Source: a virus
Virus record (IMG/VR): IMGVR_UViG_3300024354_000017
Span: 19,280-83,279 of that record
DNA length: 64,000 nt
Reading direction: 5' to 3' (one strand)
Shown: in pieces, positions 17,352-26,492 of the stretch
How the letters are laid out: each line of letters begins with the position of its first letter
Numbering within the stretch: position 1 is the stretch's first letter
Notes under the pieces: model-generated
The model's input: the letters and a program-made list of their open reading frames with translations, nothing else
What the model was told of the DNA's origin: nothing
Database searches by the model: none
Program-made: the position numbers and the translations under genes

Positions 17352-17719
17352 GAACTTTTTCTGACCAAAGTAATAGATTTTCTTTTAATTCTTTTAACAA
17401 TGATATCATTTAAACTGGTACAGGGTCCAAGAATTATTTTAACATCTTTTGTACTAAAGTTTTTAATGACATATTTGAATACAGCAATTTCTTTAAGTAA
17501 GAAAATGTTAATAGGAATCTGCCTATTAGATTCCCACCACCAGGCTTCGCCCAGTTCTAGAAATCGTTGTTTTTCTGTTTCTGTACGTATTGCAGAGTAG
17601 TCGTAAAAGCTAGTTACTTGTGCATCCTGGTTGATAATGATTCCTACGTACTCTTGATTAACGTGGGTTATAACGCTGATGAACGGAAAGTTTTCTTGTA
17701 AGTTAGTTGTTATTCTCAT
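17348..17719 (-). CDS. Small unknown phage protein
   Basis: 123 residues, beta-rich and basic at the C-terminus (VKRIKRKSITLVRKSS). No named domain. It is the only minus-strand gene in this replication stretch and overlaps the 3' end of the Pol III-like gene by 4 bases. Confidence 0.65.
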   Translation of the reverse strand: MRITTNLQENFPFISVITHVNQEYVGIIINQDAQVTSFYDYSAIRTETEKQRFLELGEAWWWESNRQIPINIFLLKEIAVFKYVIKNFSTKDVKIILGPCTSLNDIIVKRIKRKSITLVRKSS

Positions 17720-17723
17720 TCGA

Positions 17724-17729
17724 TAAATA
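17724..17729 (+). promoter_or_regulatory. Late-type promoter box TAAATA
   Basis: CGATAAATATG, 18 bases before the virion-protein ATG at 17748; an AAAGG ribosome site lies between. Confidence 0.65.
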
Positions 17730-17747
17730 TGCTAAAGGTCCGTAAAA

Positions 17748-18827
17748 ATGCAATTTAATCCAGTTTATTTATACACAAATAAGTTAGACGTATTTACAAG
17801 TCCCTCGGACGCTTGGTCATCAGAGAGGTATCGTAAAGTGTACAATCGCAATTTAAAAATATATCGTGGTGTTGATAATCGCATTGACATCCAAGTTCGT
17901 AATCCCGATCAAAAAGCCAGTAACATAACTGGTTCTACTTTGGTATTTAATCTAATTTCTAAAGTGACAAAAGATTTAGTATTACAGAAAGATTTTGACA
18001 CAATGGATTTATCTACAGGAAAAGTAACAGTAATTTTAACTGACAACGAATTGTTAAACGTTGATAACGGATTCTACGAATATAGTATTGTTAAAGAAAT
18101 TAGAGAAACAGTTGATTCAACAGATTACCGAGTAACTTCTAAGATGCCATTGTATGTTGACAGTCAATACGGACCAACTGGGGTTTTAGAAATCCTAGGT
18201 GATGTTTATGGAACTGTAGAAAGCAGTAAGATAATCAATACCTTTAATTACGTCAATCCATTTACACAAGGAGATACTACTCCTGCTTGGTTTGAAAGCG
18301 AAATTATAGATGCAAGACCGAAAATAAAAACAGGAAATGCCCTACACACATTTCAATTTTACTCTACTAACTACGACGGATCAGTAATCATACAAGGAAG
18401 TCTAGACGATCAAGGAGCATCGCCTAGGCACGATAAATGGGTCAATATCGATTCTGTAGATCTAACTGTTGAAAGCTATAAAAACATAATTGGTAATTGG
18501 AGTTGGTTTAGAATTAAACATATTCCTTCGAGGTCATCTAACACAGCTCAATTTGTTATTAGCCAAACAATGTTATTGAATTATCAGGCATCTGTTTACA
18601 GCCCAGGTCAAGGATACCAAATTGGAGACACAATTACTATACCAGGAAATCAATTAGGCGGTGAACTAGGTACTAATGATCTAGTTATTACAGTCACAGG
18701 CGTAAGTCCCGGTGGTGCAATTGTATCTATAGATTGGACAGGTCTTTCTTATAACGGCGTCAAAACTTTTGTTCTTTCTGGCACAACTTCCGGCATTGGA
18801 AGTCTTGACAAAGTTCTCTATAGATAA
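17748..18827 (+). CDS. Virion structural protein (tail/baseplate-like)
   Basis: 359 residues, almost all beta. The N-terminal half (RVDNRIDIQVRNPD-like ligand, TGSTLVFNLISK) resembles the immunoglobulin-like start of phage baseplate upper proteins. Near the C-terminus, VYSPGQGYQIGDTITIPG and the following glycine-rich segment match a motif common in structural proteins of marine myoviruses. Driven by a late-type box, which agrees with a virion role. Its last codons contain the -35 of the primase promoter. Confidence 0.75.
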   Translation: MQFNPVYLYTNKLDVFTSPSDAWSSERYRKVYNRNLKIYRGVDNRIDIQVRNPDQKASNITGSTLVFNLISKVTKDLVLQKDFDTMDLSTGKVTVILTDNELLNVDNGFYEYSIVKEIRETVDSTDYRVTSKMPLYVDSQYGPTGVLEILGDVYGTVESSKIINTFNYVNPFTQGDTTPAWFESEIIDARPKIKTGNALHTFQFYSTNYDGSVIIQGSLDDQGASPRHDKWVNIDSVDLTVESYKNIIGNWSWFRIKHIPSRSSNTAQFVISQTMLLNYQASVYSPGQGYQIGDTITIPGNQLGGELGTNDLVITVTGVSPGGAIVSIDWTGLSYNGVKTFVLSGTTSGIGSLDKVLYR

Positions 18828-18833
18828 TATACT
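18805..18833 (+). promoter_or_regulatory. Sigma-70 promoter TTGACA-17-TATACT for primase
   Basis: -35 at 18805-18810 inside the virion gene's last codons, -10 at 18828-18833, spacer 17. The primase ATG at 18840 coincides with the expected transcription start, so the mRNA would be leaderless. Confidence 0.75.
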
Positions 18834-18839
18834 ATATCT

Positions 18840-19889
18840 ATGACACTAGTCGTAGATAAATTTCGAACGTTACTTCCTCCGCGAGCCAAACACTCGCCGT
18901 CTGGTTGGACATCGTTTAACGCCCCTTGTTGCCAGCATCGTGGCCATAGTCCCGATACTCGCAAACGTGGTGGTATTAGGTTTGACGGAAATAGTGTAGT
19001 TTATAATTGCTTTAACTGCAAGTTTTCTACAGGCTGGCAACCAGGGGCACCCTTTGGTGAAAAAATGAAAACACTGGCGCGATGGATGGGCGCCAGTGAA
19101 GACCTTATAAAAGATCTAGTGTTTGAAGCTCTTAAAACAGAAGGTCCCGATTATCACGAATATCATTCAGAAGATAACACCCCAATAAATTTTACAGATA
19201 AAGCATTACCAGAAGGTGCGATGCCTTTGGCAGAATGGGGGAATTTAATAGAAGGCGAAGTTGAAGAACAGATTGGTGAAGACTATTCAAACGTATTAAG
19301 ATATCTAATCAGCAGAGGATATAACAATCCATTTGAATATGATTTTTATTGGAGCCCGGCTCCTGGATATATTGATAGAGTTATTGTTCCTTTTAGATGG
19401 GAAGGAAGAATAGTAGGAAATACAGCTAGAAAAGTTAGAGACGGAAAACCAAAATATCTTTCAGATCAACATCCACATTTTGTATTCAACTTTGACCGTC
19501 AAAAAGAAAATCAGAAGTATATATTTGTCTGCGAAGGTCCATTTGATGCATTGGCAATAGACGGTGTTGCTCTTCTTACTAACGATATAGCTGAACAACA
19601 ATCTAGGATAATTAATAGTCTAGGTGCTGAAGTTATTGTAATTCCGGATCAAGATCAAGCAGGACTAGTATTATTTGACAGAGCTGCCGAATTAAATTGG
19701 TCAGTGGCTATGCCTAACTGGGACGACGATGTAAAAGACGTTGCAGATGCTGTAAAATCCTACGGAAAATTATTTGTTATTGTTGATGCAATAAAGACAG
19801 CACAAAAAGGATCGATTAAAATTAATATGGCTAAGAAGCAACAAGAACACAAATTGGAGAGACTCGAATATGCTAAAGAAAATACTTAA
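18840..19889 (+). CDS. 61: DNA primase, gp61/DnaG type
   Basis: 349 residues. Lays down RNA primers with the gp41 helicase. The N-terminal zinc-binding region has CC.HRGH (about residues 24-29) and CFNC (about 57-60). A Toprim domain follows: FVCEGPFDALAIDG holds the catalytic glutamate, and IPDQDQAG the DxD. The length is close to T4 gp61. The helicase gene lies three genes downstream. Start codon appears leaderless (see promoter). Confidence 0.9.
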   Translation: MTLVVDKFRTLLPPRAKHSPSGWTSFNAPCCQHRGHSPDTRKRGGIRFDGNSVVYNCFNCKFSTGWQPGAPFGEKMKTLARWMGASEDLIKDLVFEALKTEGPDYHEYHSEDNTPINFTDKALPEGAMPLAEWGNLIEGEVEEQIGEDYSNVLRYLISRGYNNPFEYDFYWSPAPGYIDRVIVPFRWEGRIVGNTARKVRDGKPKYLSDQHPHFVFNFDRQKENQKYIFVCEGPFDALAIDGVALLTNDIAEQQSRIINSLGAEVIVIPDQDQAGLVLFDRAAELNWSVAMPNWDDDVKDVADAVKSYGKLFVIVDAIKTAQKGSIKINMAKKQQEHKLERLEYAKENT

Positions 19890-19986
19890 TATCATTTTAT
19901 ATCCCTACAGAAAATATCAAGAACATCAAAGATTTAAAAAACGGATCGCTGAATTAAGAAAACGGGATCCTTTCATTTACAAATGA
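19870..19986 (+). CDS. 38-residue basic microprotein
   Basis: MLKKILNIILYPYRKYQEHQ begins a very basic 38-aa protein with a short hydrophobic first turn. It overlaps the end of the primase gene by 20 bases, and its TGA overlaps the next ATG (ATGA). Tight coupling on both sides, with an intact frame, argues it is real. Possibly membrane-surface associated; function unknown. Confidence 0.6.
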   Translation: MLKKILNIILYPYRKYQEHQRFKKRIAELRKRDPFIYK

Positions 19987-20927
19987 TAAGCTGGGGAATA
20001 AACGCACTTAATCACGGCTCTAGTCTTGCCGTGTTTAAAGACGGAAAATTTATTTCAAATACCTTTGATAAGACTGACACGTTAGATACTAAGACTATTA
20101 CAACTGCTCTACATCACGGAGCACCTTCGGATATATTTTGGTACGAAAGGCCTTGGATTAAAAAAGCAAGACAGGCCTATGCAGGTCAATGGCATAGAGT
20201 CTTTGATTTTCAAGCAATACCTAGTGCCTATATTAGAAGTATACGTGCTAATTATGCAAAGATGCATTATACTCCGCATCACGCAAGTCACGCTGCCGCT
20301 GGTTACTATACCAGTCCATTTAACCATTGTGCCATTGTTGTGCTTGATGCGATTGGCGAATGGGAATGCGCTACAATATGGGAAGGTAAACACGGCGAAA
20401 TGAAAAAAGTATGGAGTAAGACATATCCTAACAGTTTAGGATTATTTTATTCCGCTTTCACTGAGTTAATAGGGCATACTCCTATTCAAGATGAATTTCT
20501 TTTACAAAAAGATGCAGAACTAGGCGATCCTAACAAATATTATTTTGATGTAAAAGAATATATGGGCAGCGTTATTAATGCGCATCAAAATATGCATCAA
20601 GGCATTTGGAATTGGCCGTATGAAATTACCAATGAAGACAAGGTACACATTGCCGCTGCCGTTCAGGAAGTGTTTGAAGAACAAATTGATATGGTAATGA
20701 AAATTGCCAAAGATTTAACAGGAGCCGATTGTCTAGTATATATGGGTGGCTGTGCTATGAATAGTCGAGCAAACAAAAAGGTAGTAGAACCAAAATTTAA
20801 TTACATTTGGTCATTGCCGCAACCTGGCGATCCTAGTAGCAGTATTGGCGCTGTACTGTATCACACTAAGCAAAGAGTTTGGGATGCAAACCTTGGGGTT
20901 GTAAAACATATCGAGATTCGTGTATAA
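19983..20927 (+). CDS. NodU/TobZ-family carbamoyltransferase, N-terminal domain only
   Basis: 314 residues. ISWGINALNHGSSLAVF matches the N-terminal ASKHA-like fold of NodU/TobZ carbamoyltransferases, and HHASHAAAGYY is their metal-binding signature. GGCAMNSRANKK and PQPGDPSSSIGA are later conserved segments. Typical members are about 550-600 aa and carry a C-terminal YrdC-like domain that makes carbamoyl-AMP; that part is absent. It would carbamoylate a sugar or nucleotide hydroxyl only if a partner supplies the activated group. Confidence 0.82.
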   Translation: MISWGINALNHGSSLAVFKDGKFISNTFDKTDTLDTKTITTALHHGAPSDIFWYERPWIKKARQAYAGQWHRVFDFQAIPSAYIRSIRANYAKMHYTPHHASHAAAGYYTSPFNHCAIVVLDAIGEWECATIWEGKHGEMKKVWSKTYPNSLGLFYSAFTELIGHTPIQDEFLLQKDAELGDPNKYYFDVKEYMGSVINAHQNMHQGIWNWPYEITNEDKVHIAAAVQEVFEEQIDMVMKIAKDLTGADCLVYMGGCAMNSRANKKVVEPKFNYIWSLPQPGDPSSSIGAVLYHTKQRVWDANLGVVKHIEIRV

Positions 20928-20928
20928 T
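20899..20928 (+). promoter_or_regulatory. Possible sigma-70 promoter TTGTAA-18-TATAAT
   Basis: -10 TATAAT at 20923-20928, -35 TTGTAA at 20899-20904. The ATG at 20935 is 7 bases after the -10, the same leaderless geometry as at 11474 and 18840. Confidence 0.5.
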
Positions 20929-20934
20929 AGTATT

Positions 20935-21552
20935 ATGTTGAGTACAGAAAAAAAATTTACTAGCGGAAATCAATGGATCATCGATTCGGAATATCCTAAC
21001 TATAAAAATTTGTATAAATTTTTATTGCCTAGTAACGAGCAAGAATATAGTTCCGAGACATCGGCGCATTTTGCAAAACAATATCCATTGTGGAGAGATC
21101 CTAATCTTTCTGACGAATACTATTCACATAAAAAATTCAATAACGATAATTCTTCAATACCTTGGCAGCAAGAACTCGACAACATTACAAAATGGACTCA
21201 GGCAAAATTAATAGAGCATCATATCATTAAACAAATCACGCCTGTAATATCTTGGTGGATGGACTATGAGCCAGGTGGCTGGCAGGCGATGCATACGCAT
21301 AGTGTAAATTGTATTACACAGGTAATTTATATGGATGAGCCCAATATTAATGAAAGTACTGCGGCAAAGGATTATACGCCTGGATCAATGTATGCGTTAA
21401 TGACAGATGGAAAACCAGTATATATTCCATTTGTTGGATTTCCTGGTAGAAGTATTTTAATGACAGGAGATGTATTTCACGGAGTATATCCTGTTAAGAC
21501 CACACCAAGAAGATCAATTATTATAGATTACATTTACAACAAAAATGATTAA
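20935..21552 (+). CDS. 2OG-Fe(II) oxygenase-like protein
   Basis: 205 residues from ATG 20935; a GTG at 20920 is possible but the ATG fits the -10 position. Double-stranded beta-helix signs: WQAMHTHSVNCITQVIYM (first His), GDVFHGVYPVKTTPRRSIIIDY (distal His and the 2-oxoglutarate-binding Arg). Such enzymes hydroxylate proteins, nucleic acids or small molecules. The substrate is unknown. One of three oxygenases in the window. Overlaps the helicase gene by 8 bases. Confidence 0.75.
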   Translation: MLSTEKKFTSGNQWIIDSEYPNYKNLYKFLLPSNEQEYSSETSAHFAKQYPLWRDPNLSDEYYSHKKFNNDNSSIPWQQELDNITKWTQAKLIEHHIIKQITPVISWWMDYEPGGWQAMHTHSVNCITQVIYMDEPNINESTAAKDYTPGSMYALMTDGKPVYIPFVGFPGRSILMTGDVFHGVYPVKTTPRRSIIIDYIYNKND

Positions 21553-22984
21553 AGACTACGGATACGAACTACAAAAATTATATCTTGAGCTAATGCTAGC
21601 AGACGCAGAAGTGTTTGTACGTTGCCAAGGTATTTTTGATCACACACTTTTTGACAGAAAATTACAAGATGCAGCAGAGTTTATTAATCTCTATGCAAAA
21701 GAATATTCTGTTATGCCTGACTACGAAATGGTTAATGCATCGTGTAGATCAGATCTTAAAAAGCCAGAAGATATCAAAGAAGGTCACAACGATTGGCTAA
21801 TGGACGAGTTTGAAAACTTTACTCGCCATAAGGCATTAGAACGTGCAATTATTAATTCTGCAGATTTACTTGAAAAGAAAGACTACGGTCAAGTAGAATC
21901 TATGATTAAAGAAGCAGTACAAATTTCTTTAACTAAAGATCTAGGCACTGATTATTTTGAAGATCCTAGACAGCGATTAATGCGTATCAAAGACAAGAAT
22001 GGTCAAATTAGCACAGGCTGGCCTACTCTTGATCGTAGACTATTTGGAGGAATGAATCGTGGAGAACTTAACATTTTTGCTGGTGGATCAGGTGCAGGTA
22101 AATCCCTCTTTCTTGCTAACCTTGGCGTGAATTGGTGTCTACAAGGACTTAATGTTTTATATCTAACATTAGAACTTTCAGAAGACCTAGTAGCTATGCG
22201 TATTGATGCAATGACTACTGGTATTTCAACAAAAGAGATTTTTAAAGATCTAGAAAACGTTGAAATGAAAGTTCGTGTTATTGGTAAGAAGGCTGGTAAA
22301 CTACAAATCAAATATATGCCTAGTGGCAAGACTGCCAATGACCTTAGAGCATATATGAAAGAGTTTGAAATCAAAACAGGTGCTAAGATTGATGTATTAC
22401 TAGTAGATTACTTAGACTTGTTAATGCCAGCAAGTCGTAAGATTTCAGCAGAAAACTTGTTTATTAAAGACAAGTATGTTTCTGAAGAATTACGCAACCT
22501 AGCAATGGAAAAACAATGTATTCTAGTTACTGCGGCACAGTTGAACCGTGGTGCTGTTGAAGAAGTTGAATTTGACCACAGTCATATTTCAGGCGGTCTT
22601 TCTAAGATTCAAACAGCAGATAACGTGTTTGGTATCTTTACGTCACGTGCTATGCGTGAGCGTGGACGTTATCAAATACAATTAATGAAAACTCGTTCTA
22701 GTTCAGGTGTAGGACAAAAGGTAGATCTAGAGTTTAATCTAGAAACGCTTAAGATTAGCGATTTGCCCGAAGATGAACAAGAGTCGCATAACGGAGCAAA
22801 TAGAGGCACAAGCAGTATCATTGACAGCATTAAACGTAAAACAGAAATTAATAAAGTAGATCCAGAAACAGGCGAAATAGATCCAACCCAAGGCGCTAGC
22901 ATAGGCAAAGTTCGAGCAAATGTAGGTTCGTCAAAACTACGTGAAATCTTGAACAGTATGGGTGGTGATGATGAAGACATCTAA
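21545..22984 (+). CDS. 41: Replicative DNA helicase, gp41/DnaB type
   Basis: 479 residues. Hexameric 5'-3' helicase of the phage replisome. Residues 1-130 form the DnaB-like N-terminal domain; the RecA-like core has Walker A GGSGAGKS (about 180-187), VLLVDYLDLL (Walker B), and VTAAQLNRG followed by HISGG, the DnaB-type sensor segments. The C-terminus is long and polar. Length agrees with T4 gp41 (475 aa). Confidence 0.93.
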   Translation: MIKDYGYELQKLYLELMLADAEVFVRCQGIFDHTLFDRKLQDAAEFINLYAKEYSVMPDYEMVNASCRSDLKKPEDIKEGHNDWLMDEFENFTRHKALERAIINSADLLEKKDYGQVESMIKEAVQISLTKDLGTDYFEDPRQRLMRIKDKNGQISTGWPTLDRRLFGGMNRGELNIFAGGSGAGKSLFLANLGVNWCLQGLNVLYLTLELSEDLVAMRIDAMTTGISTKEIFKDLENVEMKVRVIGKKAGKLQIKYMPSGKTANDLRAYMKEFEIKTGAKIDVLLVDYLDLLMPASRKISAENLFIKDKYVSEELRNLAMEKQCILVTAAQLNRGAVEEVEFDHSHISGGLSKIQTADNVFGIFTSRAMRERGRYQIQLMKTRSSSGVGQKVDLEFNLETLKISDLPEDEQESHNGANRGTSSIIDSIKRKTEINKVDPETGEIDPTQGASIGKVRANVGSSKLREILNSMGGDDEDI

Positions 22985-23207
22985 GGTAGAGCTGTTAAAG
23001 TGGTTACCACACGAGGGCGAATATATTGAAATCGATTGGCCTAAAGTACACCGTACGATTGGTGTAGATCATACTAAATGGTTGTTAAATCAAAATCATA
23101 CTAATTGTCAGGTTGTGCTTGAAAGAAACGATATGTATTGTCGTTTAATAGCAGAATTCTACGATGAACGCACCTTAGCTACTTACTATCTAATGTGGGC
23201 TAAATAA
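22971..23207 (+). CDS. Small unknown protein after helicase
   Basis: 78 residues from ATG 22971 (in-frame ATG 22968 and GTG 22962 are alternatives). Overlaps the helicase stop by 14 bases. Contains paired tryptophans and mixed charge but no recognised motif. Confidence 0.6.
   Translation: MKTSKVELLKWLPHEGEYIEIDWPKVHRTIGVDHTKWLLNQNHTNCQVVLERNDMYCRLIAEFYDERTLATYYLMWAK
23201..23206 (+). promoter_or_regulatory. Late-type promoter box TAAATA
   Basis: GGCTAAATAATGATATG: the box is five bases from the ATG at 23212 and overlaps the upstream stop codon. Confidence 0.6.
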
Positions 23208-23211
23208 TGAT

Positions 23212-23592
23212 ATGCGAGCCAAAGAATTTATTAACGAAGCTAGAGAAGGCAGTATCCAAGACGATGTTGCTGATGCACTACCATCAACCTTTTCTATTCC
23301 ATCATTACAGAACCAAGATCCGTACAAACAATACAGATTTGGTATGGCCCTAGCTAGAGCAGGTGGAAGTAAGCCTGCAGATCGAGACCAGTTTTCCCCT
23401 AACACTCCTTGGGGCGAAAACGCTATTGTTGTAGCATATGACAACGAAAGCGAAAAAATGGTCAAGCAGGCAGCAAAAGAAGTTCACGCAGGTGCCGTTA
23501 AACTAATTAGCACTCCAAAATCAACCGAAGCTAAAGATGTTAATATAACAAGTTCTGTAGCAAAGCCAAAACGTAACAAATACGGAGTTTAA
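23212..23592 (+). CDS. Conserved virion-type protein with MRAKEFINEA N-terminus
   Basis: 126 residues. The first ten residues look like a T4-type capsid-targeting peptide (M-R-x-x-E-F-I-x-E-A). The body, with IPSLQNQDPYKQYRFG and WGENAIVVAYD, matches a protein I know from many marine T4-like phages that lacks an assigned function. Expressed from a late-type box. Confidence 0.75.
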   Translation: MRAKEFINEAREGSIQDDVADALPSTFSIPSLQNQDPYKQYRFGMALARAGGSKPADRDQFSPNTPWGENAIVVAYDNESEKMVKQAAKEVHAGAVKLISTPKSTEAKDVNITSSVAKPKRNKYGV

Positions 23593-23593
23593 T

Positions 23594-24307
23594 ATGCGTT
23601 TACGTGAATTAGATGAATCTTCAGATTTTGTTACCGTAAACTCAAAACTAAACCCTAAAATTTGGGCAAGTGACAAACTCAATCCAGAAGTTAGAAATAA
23701 ATTAATTGAAATTGCACACGCCTTTGAAGAATTTGTAGGCATTGATCTAGAAGTAGAAGATTACACAATCACCGGATCTAATGCTAATTATACTTGGACA
23801 CAGTATTCAGATCTAGATTTACACATTATCATCCCAGGCACAGCAACAGACGAACAACGTGAATTATTTTCCGCTAAAAAGGCACTTTGGGCAGAACAAC
23901 ACGACATCACTATCAAAGGCTTGCCCGTAGAATGCTACGTACAAGGCGCAGATGAACCACATCACTCAACAGGCGTTTTTTCTCTGTTAGATGATAAGTG
24001 GCTCGTAGAGCCCAAGAAGGTAAAACCTCAAGTAGACGATGCTGCAATTGAAGCCAAAAAAGATGCAATACTGCGTCAGATCGAACACGCATTATTGAGC
24101 AAGGATATCGATAAGTTACGCACAGTAAAAGATAAAGTTACACAGATGCGCAAGAGCGGATTGGAACGTGCGGGCGAGTGGTCAGTAGAAAATCTTGTAT
24201 TCAAAATACTTCGTAACCTTGGACTTATCGACGAGCTCACTGACAAAATTAGAGAATTGGAAGATCAAGAACTTTCTCTAGAACAGGCTATACAACCGCT
24301 TGACTAA
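23594..24307 (+). CDS. Nucleotidyltransferase-fold phage protein
   Basis: 237 residues. ITGSNANYTWTQYSDLDLHI is the GS-x(n)-DxD active-site pattern of the Pol beta-type nucleotidyltransferase fold, with both aspartates present. The N-terminus MRLRELDES is another short M-R-x-x-E-L leader. The target (tRNA, protein or small molecule) is unknown. Follows the preceding gene with one base between. Confidence 0.78.
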   Translation: MRLRELDESSDFVTVNSKLNPKIWASDKLNPEVRNKLIEIAHAFEEFVGIDLEVEDYTITGSNANYTWTQYSDLDLHIIIPGTATDEQRELFSAKKALWAEQHDITIKGLPVECYVQGADEPHHSTGVFSLLDDKWLVEPKKVKPQVDDAAIEAKKDAILRQIEHALLSKDIDKLRTVKDKVTQMRKSGLERAGEWSVENLVFKILRNLGLIDELTDKIRELEDQELSLEQAIQPLD

Positions 24308-24329
24308 TGACATTTTTTGTCTTATAATA

Positions 24330-24335
24330 TAAATA
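24330..24335 (+). promoter_or_regulatory. Late promoter TATAAATA
   Basis: Full T4 consensus TATAAATA at 24328-24335, 21 bases before the ATG at 24357. Confidence 0.7.
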
Positions 24336-24356
24336 CGCATATTATGGGGCACAAAA

Positions 24357-24794
24357 ATGTTACACATCATCCAAGACTTATCAGATAATCTACTTAATTT
24401 AATCAAAGACGATCCTGTTCGTCCTGAAATTCCCGTTGAACAAAGAGTTAATCAAAACTCAAAAATCTTTGTTCTTCGCGACGAAACCACACAAGAACCT
24501 CTGGCAGTGACCTGCGTAAAGTTCTTAGAAAAAATTCCTAGTTCTGTGAACGATCTAGCCGAAGCTGCAATTAACACAAATACCGCAGTATTCTATACTA
24601 TTTGGTCATATGCTGCTGGTGCAGGCCGTACTCTAATCGAACAGGCTCAAGAGCACATTAAAAAGGAACACCCTGAAGTGGAAACCTATGTTACTCTAAG
24701 TCCTAAGACAGAAATGGCCAAGAGATTTCACTTGAAAAACGGTGCTGAGATTCATAGAGAAAACGAAGATAGTGTAAACTACCTATACCACTAA
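24357..24794 (+). CDS. GNAT-like acyltransferase domain protein
   Basis: 145 residues. FYTIWSYAAGAGRTLIEQAQ resembles the acetyl-CoA-binding loop and helix of GNAT-type transferases, and TEMAKRFHLKNGAEIHREN resembles their C-terminal strand pair. The catalytic base is not evident. Late expression fits a virion or late-modification role. Confidence 0.55.
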   Translation: MLHIIQDLSDNLLNLIKDDPVRPEIPVEQRVNQNSKIFVLRDETTQEPLAVTCVKFLEKIPSSVNDLAEAAINTNTAVFYTIWSYAAGAGRTLIEQAQEHIKKEHPEVETYVTLSPKTEMAKRFHLKNGAEIHRENEDSVNYLYH

Positions 24795-25714
24795 CCAGCG
24801 TGGTATCCTCTAGACTGCATAACTTTTTCTACCCCAGACCGCTTTTTCCAAGGCAGGTTCCATTTTGAAGTCTGTATTTCTTTGATAAAGAATTCTACGG
24901 CCTGGGGATTCAATTCACCTTCGACAAGATCCTGGTCAGACAGCCAATCTGGACCAATCAGCTCTGTATGAAATCCTGAGGTAAGATCCAAGGGTTGACC
25001 TTTGACCAAGGTGTCTAGAATCTTTTTAACTAGGACATCGTGATTGCACAGGCACATATGATTGTATCTACAGTCTCCGCCCTGGAAATATCCCGAGTGT
25101 CCTTGGTCCAGCATTTCATCTAGTTTTTTCTTATCCTTGTATTCGCCCCATTGAATAAAAGATAAATTTCCCTGAGCAAACAACAGATGTTCATATTGAT
25201 CGCAGCCAACTAGGTCCATATCAAAGCCCGGAATAACTAGAGCACGATTTAGACCTCTTCTGGCAATTTCGTAGGCAATGAGTCCTAGGCGCGATCGCAT
25301 TGCTAGACTATCAATGTGTGGTCTTTGTATGTGCTTGATAAACAGTTCAATGGCCTTGGCCTGTTCTGAAGATATGTGTTGATCAAGATCCATGATATTC
25401 CAGTTACTGATCGTAGGTTCATCTTCAAAGTACCAAAATCTTGCTGGACTGGTTAGAATAAAGATCACAATGTCATTGGGATCTATTAAATGAACAACTT
25501 TTAGGAATTCATTTAGGGCCCAGTCCTGTGCAGAACCTACCAATGAATTATTGCGTAACTGTATTACTTCACCTAGCTCAGTGGCCAAGGCGTGACTCAG
25601 TTGACGTGTCCATACGCGAATAGGATCGCGATCGGGCCACAGCGCAGACCAGCTATCACCAAATATCCATAGTCTGCGAGGATCTTTTTTAGCTTCTGGG
25701 TGTGTATGATTCAA
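24791..25714 (-). CDS. SGNH/GDSL hydrolase-like protein
   Basis: About 307 residues from TTG 25714, which has an AAGG site; the open frame extends to a TTG at 25786 but would then overlap the upstream gene by 98 bases. LWIFGDSWSALWP holds the block I serine (GDS), NNSLVGSA the block II/III glycine-asparagine, and NHMCLCNH a candidate C-terminal histidine. Family members are esterases acting on sugars or lipids. In phage they often deacetylate surface glycans. Confidence 0.72.
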   Translation of the reverse strand: MNHTHPEAKKDPRRLWIFGDSWSALWPDRDPIRVWTRQLSHALATELGEVIQLRNNSLVGSAQDWALNEFLKVVHLIDPNDIVIFILTSPARFWYFEDEPTISNWNIMDLDQHISSEQAKAIELFIKHIQRPHIDSLAMRSRLGLIAYEIARRGLNRALVIPGFDMDLVGCDQYEHLLFAQGNLSFIQWGEYKDKKKLDEMLDQGHSGYFQGGDCRYNHMCLCNHDVLVKKILDTLVKGQPLDLTSGFHTELIGPDWLSDQDLVEGELNPQAVEFFIKEIQTSKWNLPWKKRSGVEKVMQSRGYHAG

Positions 25715-25880
25715 CTTCTGCCTTCCATTGATCCAGCGTTCGCTGCTCTTGTTGAACAGCAAAATCTTGGGCCAATCTCCAGGCAAGGTCTTCGTTGGTG
25801 ATTAGACGGCCGTCGATCTGCTGTCTTTCTATTCTAATGCGTGTTTTTAAATTTCGGGCCATTACTCTATATGCTATCAC
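25689..25880 (-). CDS. Small basic protein
   Basis: 63 residues starting at GTG 25880, which has AGGAG seven bases upstream; an in-frame ATG at 25862 has a weaker site. Rich in R and Q, predicted helical. First gene after a late-type box, followed by the SGNH hydrolase. Unknown function. Confidence 0.6.
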   Translation of the reverse strand: MIAYRVMARNLKTRIRIERQQIDGRLITNEDLAWRLAQDFAVQQEQRTLDQWKAEVESYTPRS

Positions 25881-25901
25881 GGGTCGTCTCCTGTAATAGT
25901 A

Positions 25902-25907
25902 TATTTA
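25902..25907 (-). promoter_or_regulatory. Late-type promoter TATAAATA (minus strand)
   Basis: Minus strand GGTATAAATATAC, 21 bases before GTG 25880; full T4 octamer. Confidence 0.65.
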
Positions 25908-26492
25908 TACCCTTGTGGTTGTGTAATTGAAGATCACACAGATACGCTGTTGATGTTCTTGAGGACGTCCAGTCCAGCGCCAGTGTGTGCCGTCAAAGTC
26001 GTACCAAGTACCACCACGGGGTTCTAGACGATGCACAATGTTCTCCAAATTCTGGGGTAATTCCCAGTCCTGCATCCAAGAACGTTCACGAAGAATGTCT
26101 GTGGTGCCGTCGGAATCCATGGGGAAATAAATGCCAGTTTGATGTGGGCCTGTGATGTCAATGTGCGGTTGGCTATTGCCACGATCTCCGGGTAGAGAAT
26201 TAACTACTCTTATTTTAAAAATTCTACTTAGGTTTTTGCCCTGATGATCCAAGGCTCGGAATAGGATCATTTGACAGATGTCCATTAGTTCTTCGTTGAT
26301 CACGGTGTCGTTGTCATAGACCACATTGGTATATTGGTGCCAGTCGTATCTGCGAATATCTCGGGCCATTTCTGGAGGAAAAAATCCCCAATTAGTCAAT
26401 GGGTTGCCGATGCGTTCAGCTAGCCAGCCCCGGACCTGACCCTCAAAAAGGTCATCAATTTGAGTCAGTTTAGGCAACAGTTCTTCAGTCAT
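25905..26492 (-). CDS. 2OG-Fe(II) oxygenase-like protein
   Basis: 195 residues. QPHIDITGPHQTGIYFPMD supplies the HxD iron ligands and a strand pair. THWRWTGRPQEHQQRICVIFNY supplies the distal histidine and arginine of the jelly-roll fold. Substrate unknown. It faces a second oxygenase gene across a short divergent intergenic region. Confidence 0.75.
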   Translation of the reverse strand: MTEELLPKLTQIDDLFEGQVRGWLAERIGNPLTNWGFFPPEMARDIRRYDWHQYTNVVYDNDTVINEELMDICQMILFRALDHQGKNLSRIFKIRVVNSLPGDRGNSQPHIDITGPHQTGIYFPMDSDGTTDILRERSWMQDWELPQNLENIVHRLEPRGGTWYDFDGTHWRWTGRPQEHQQRICVIFNYTTTRV

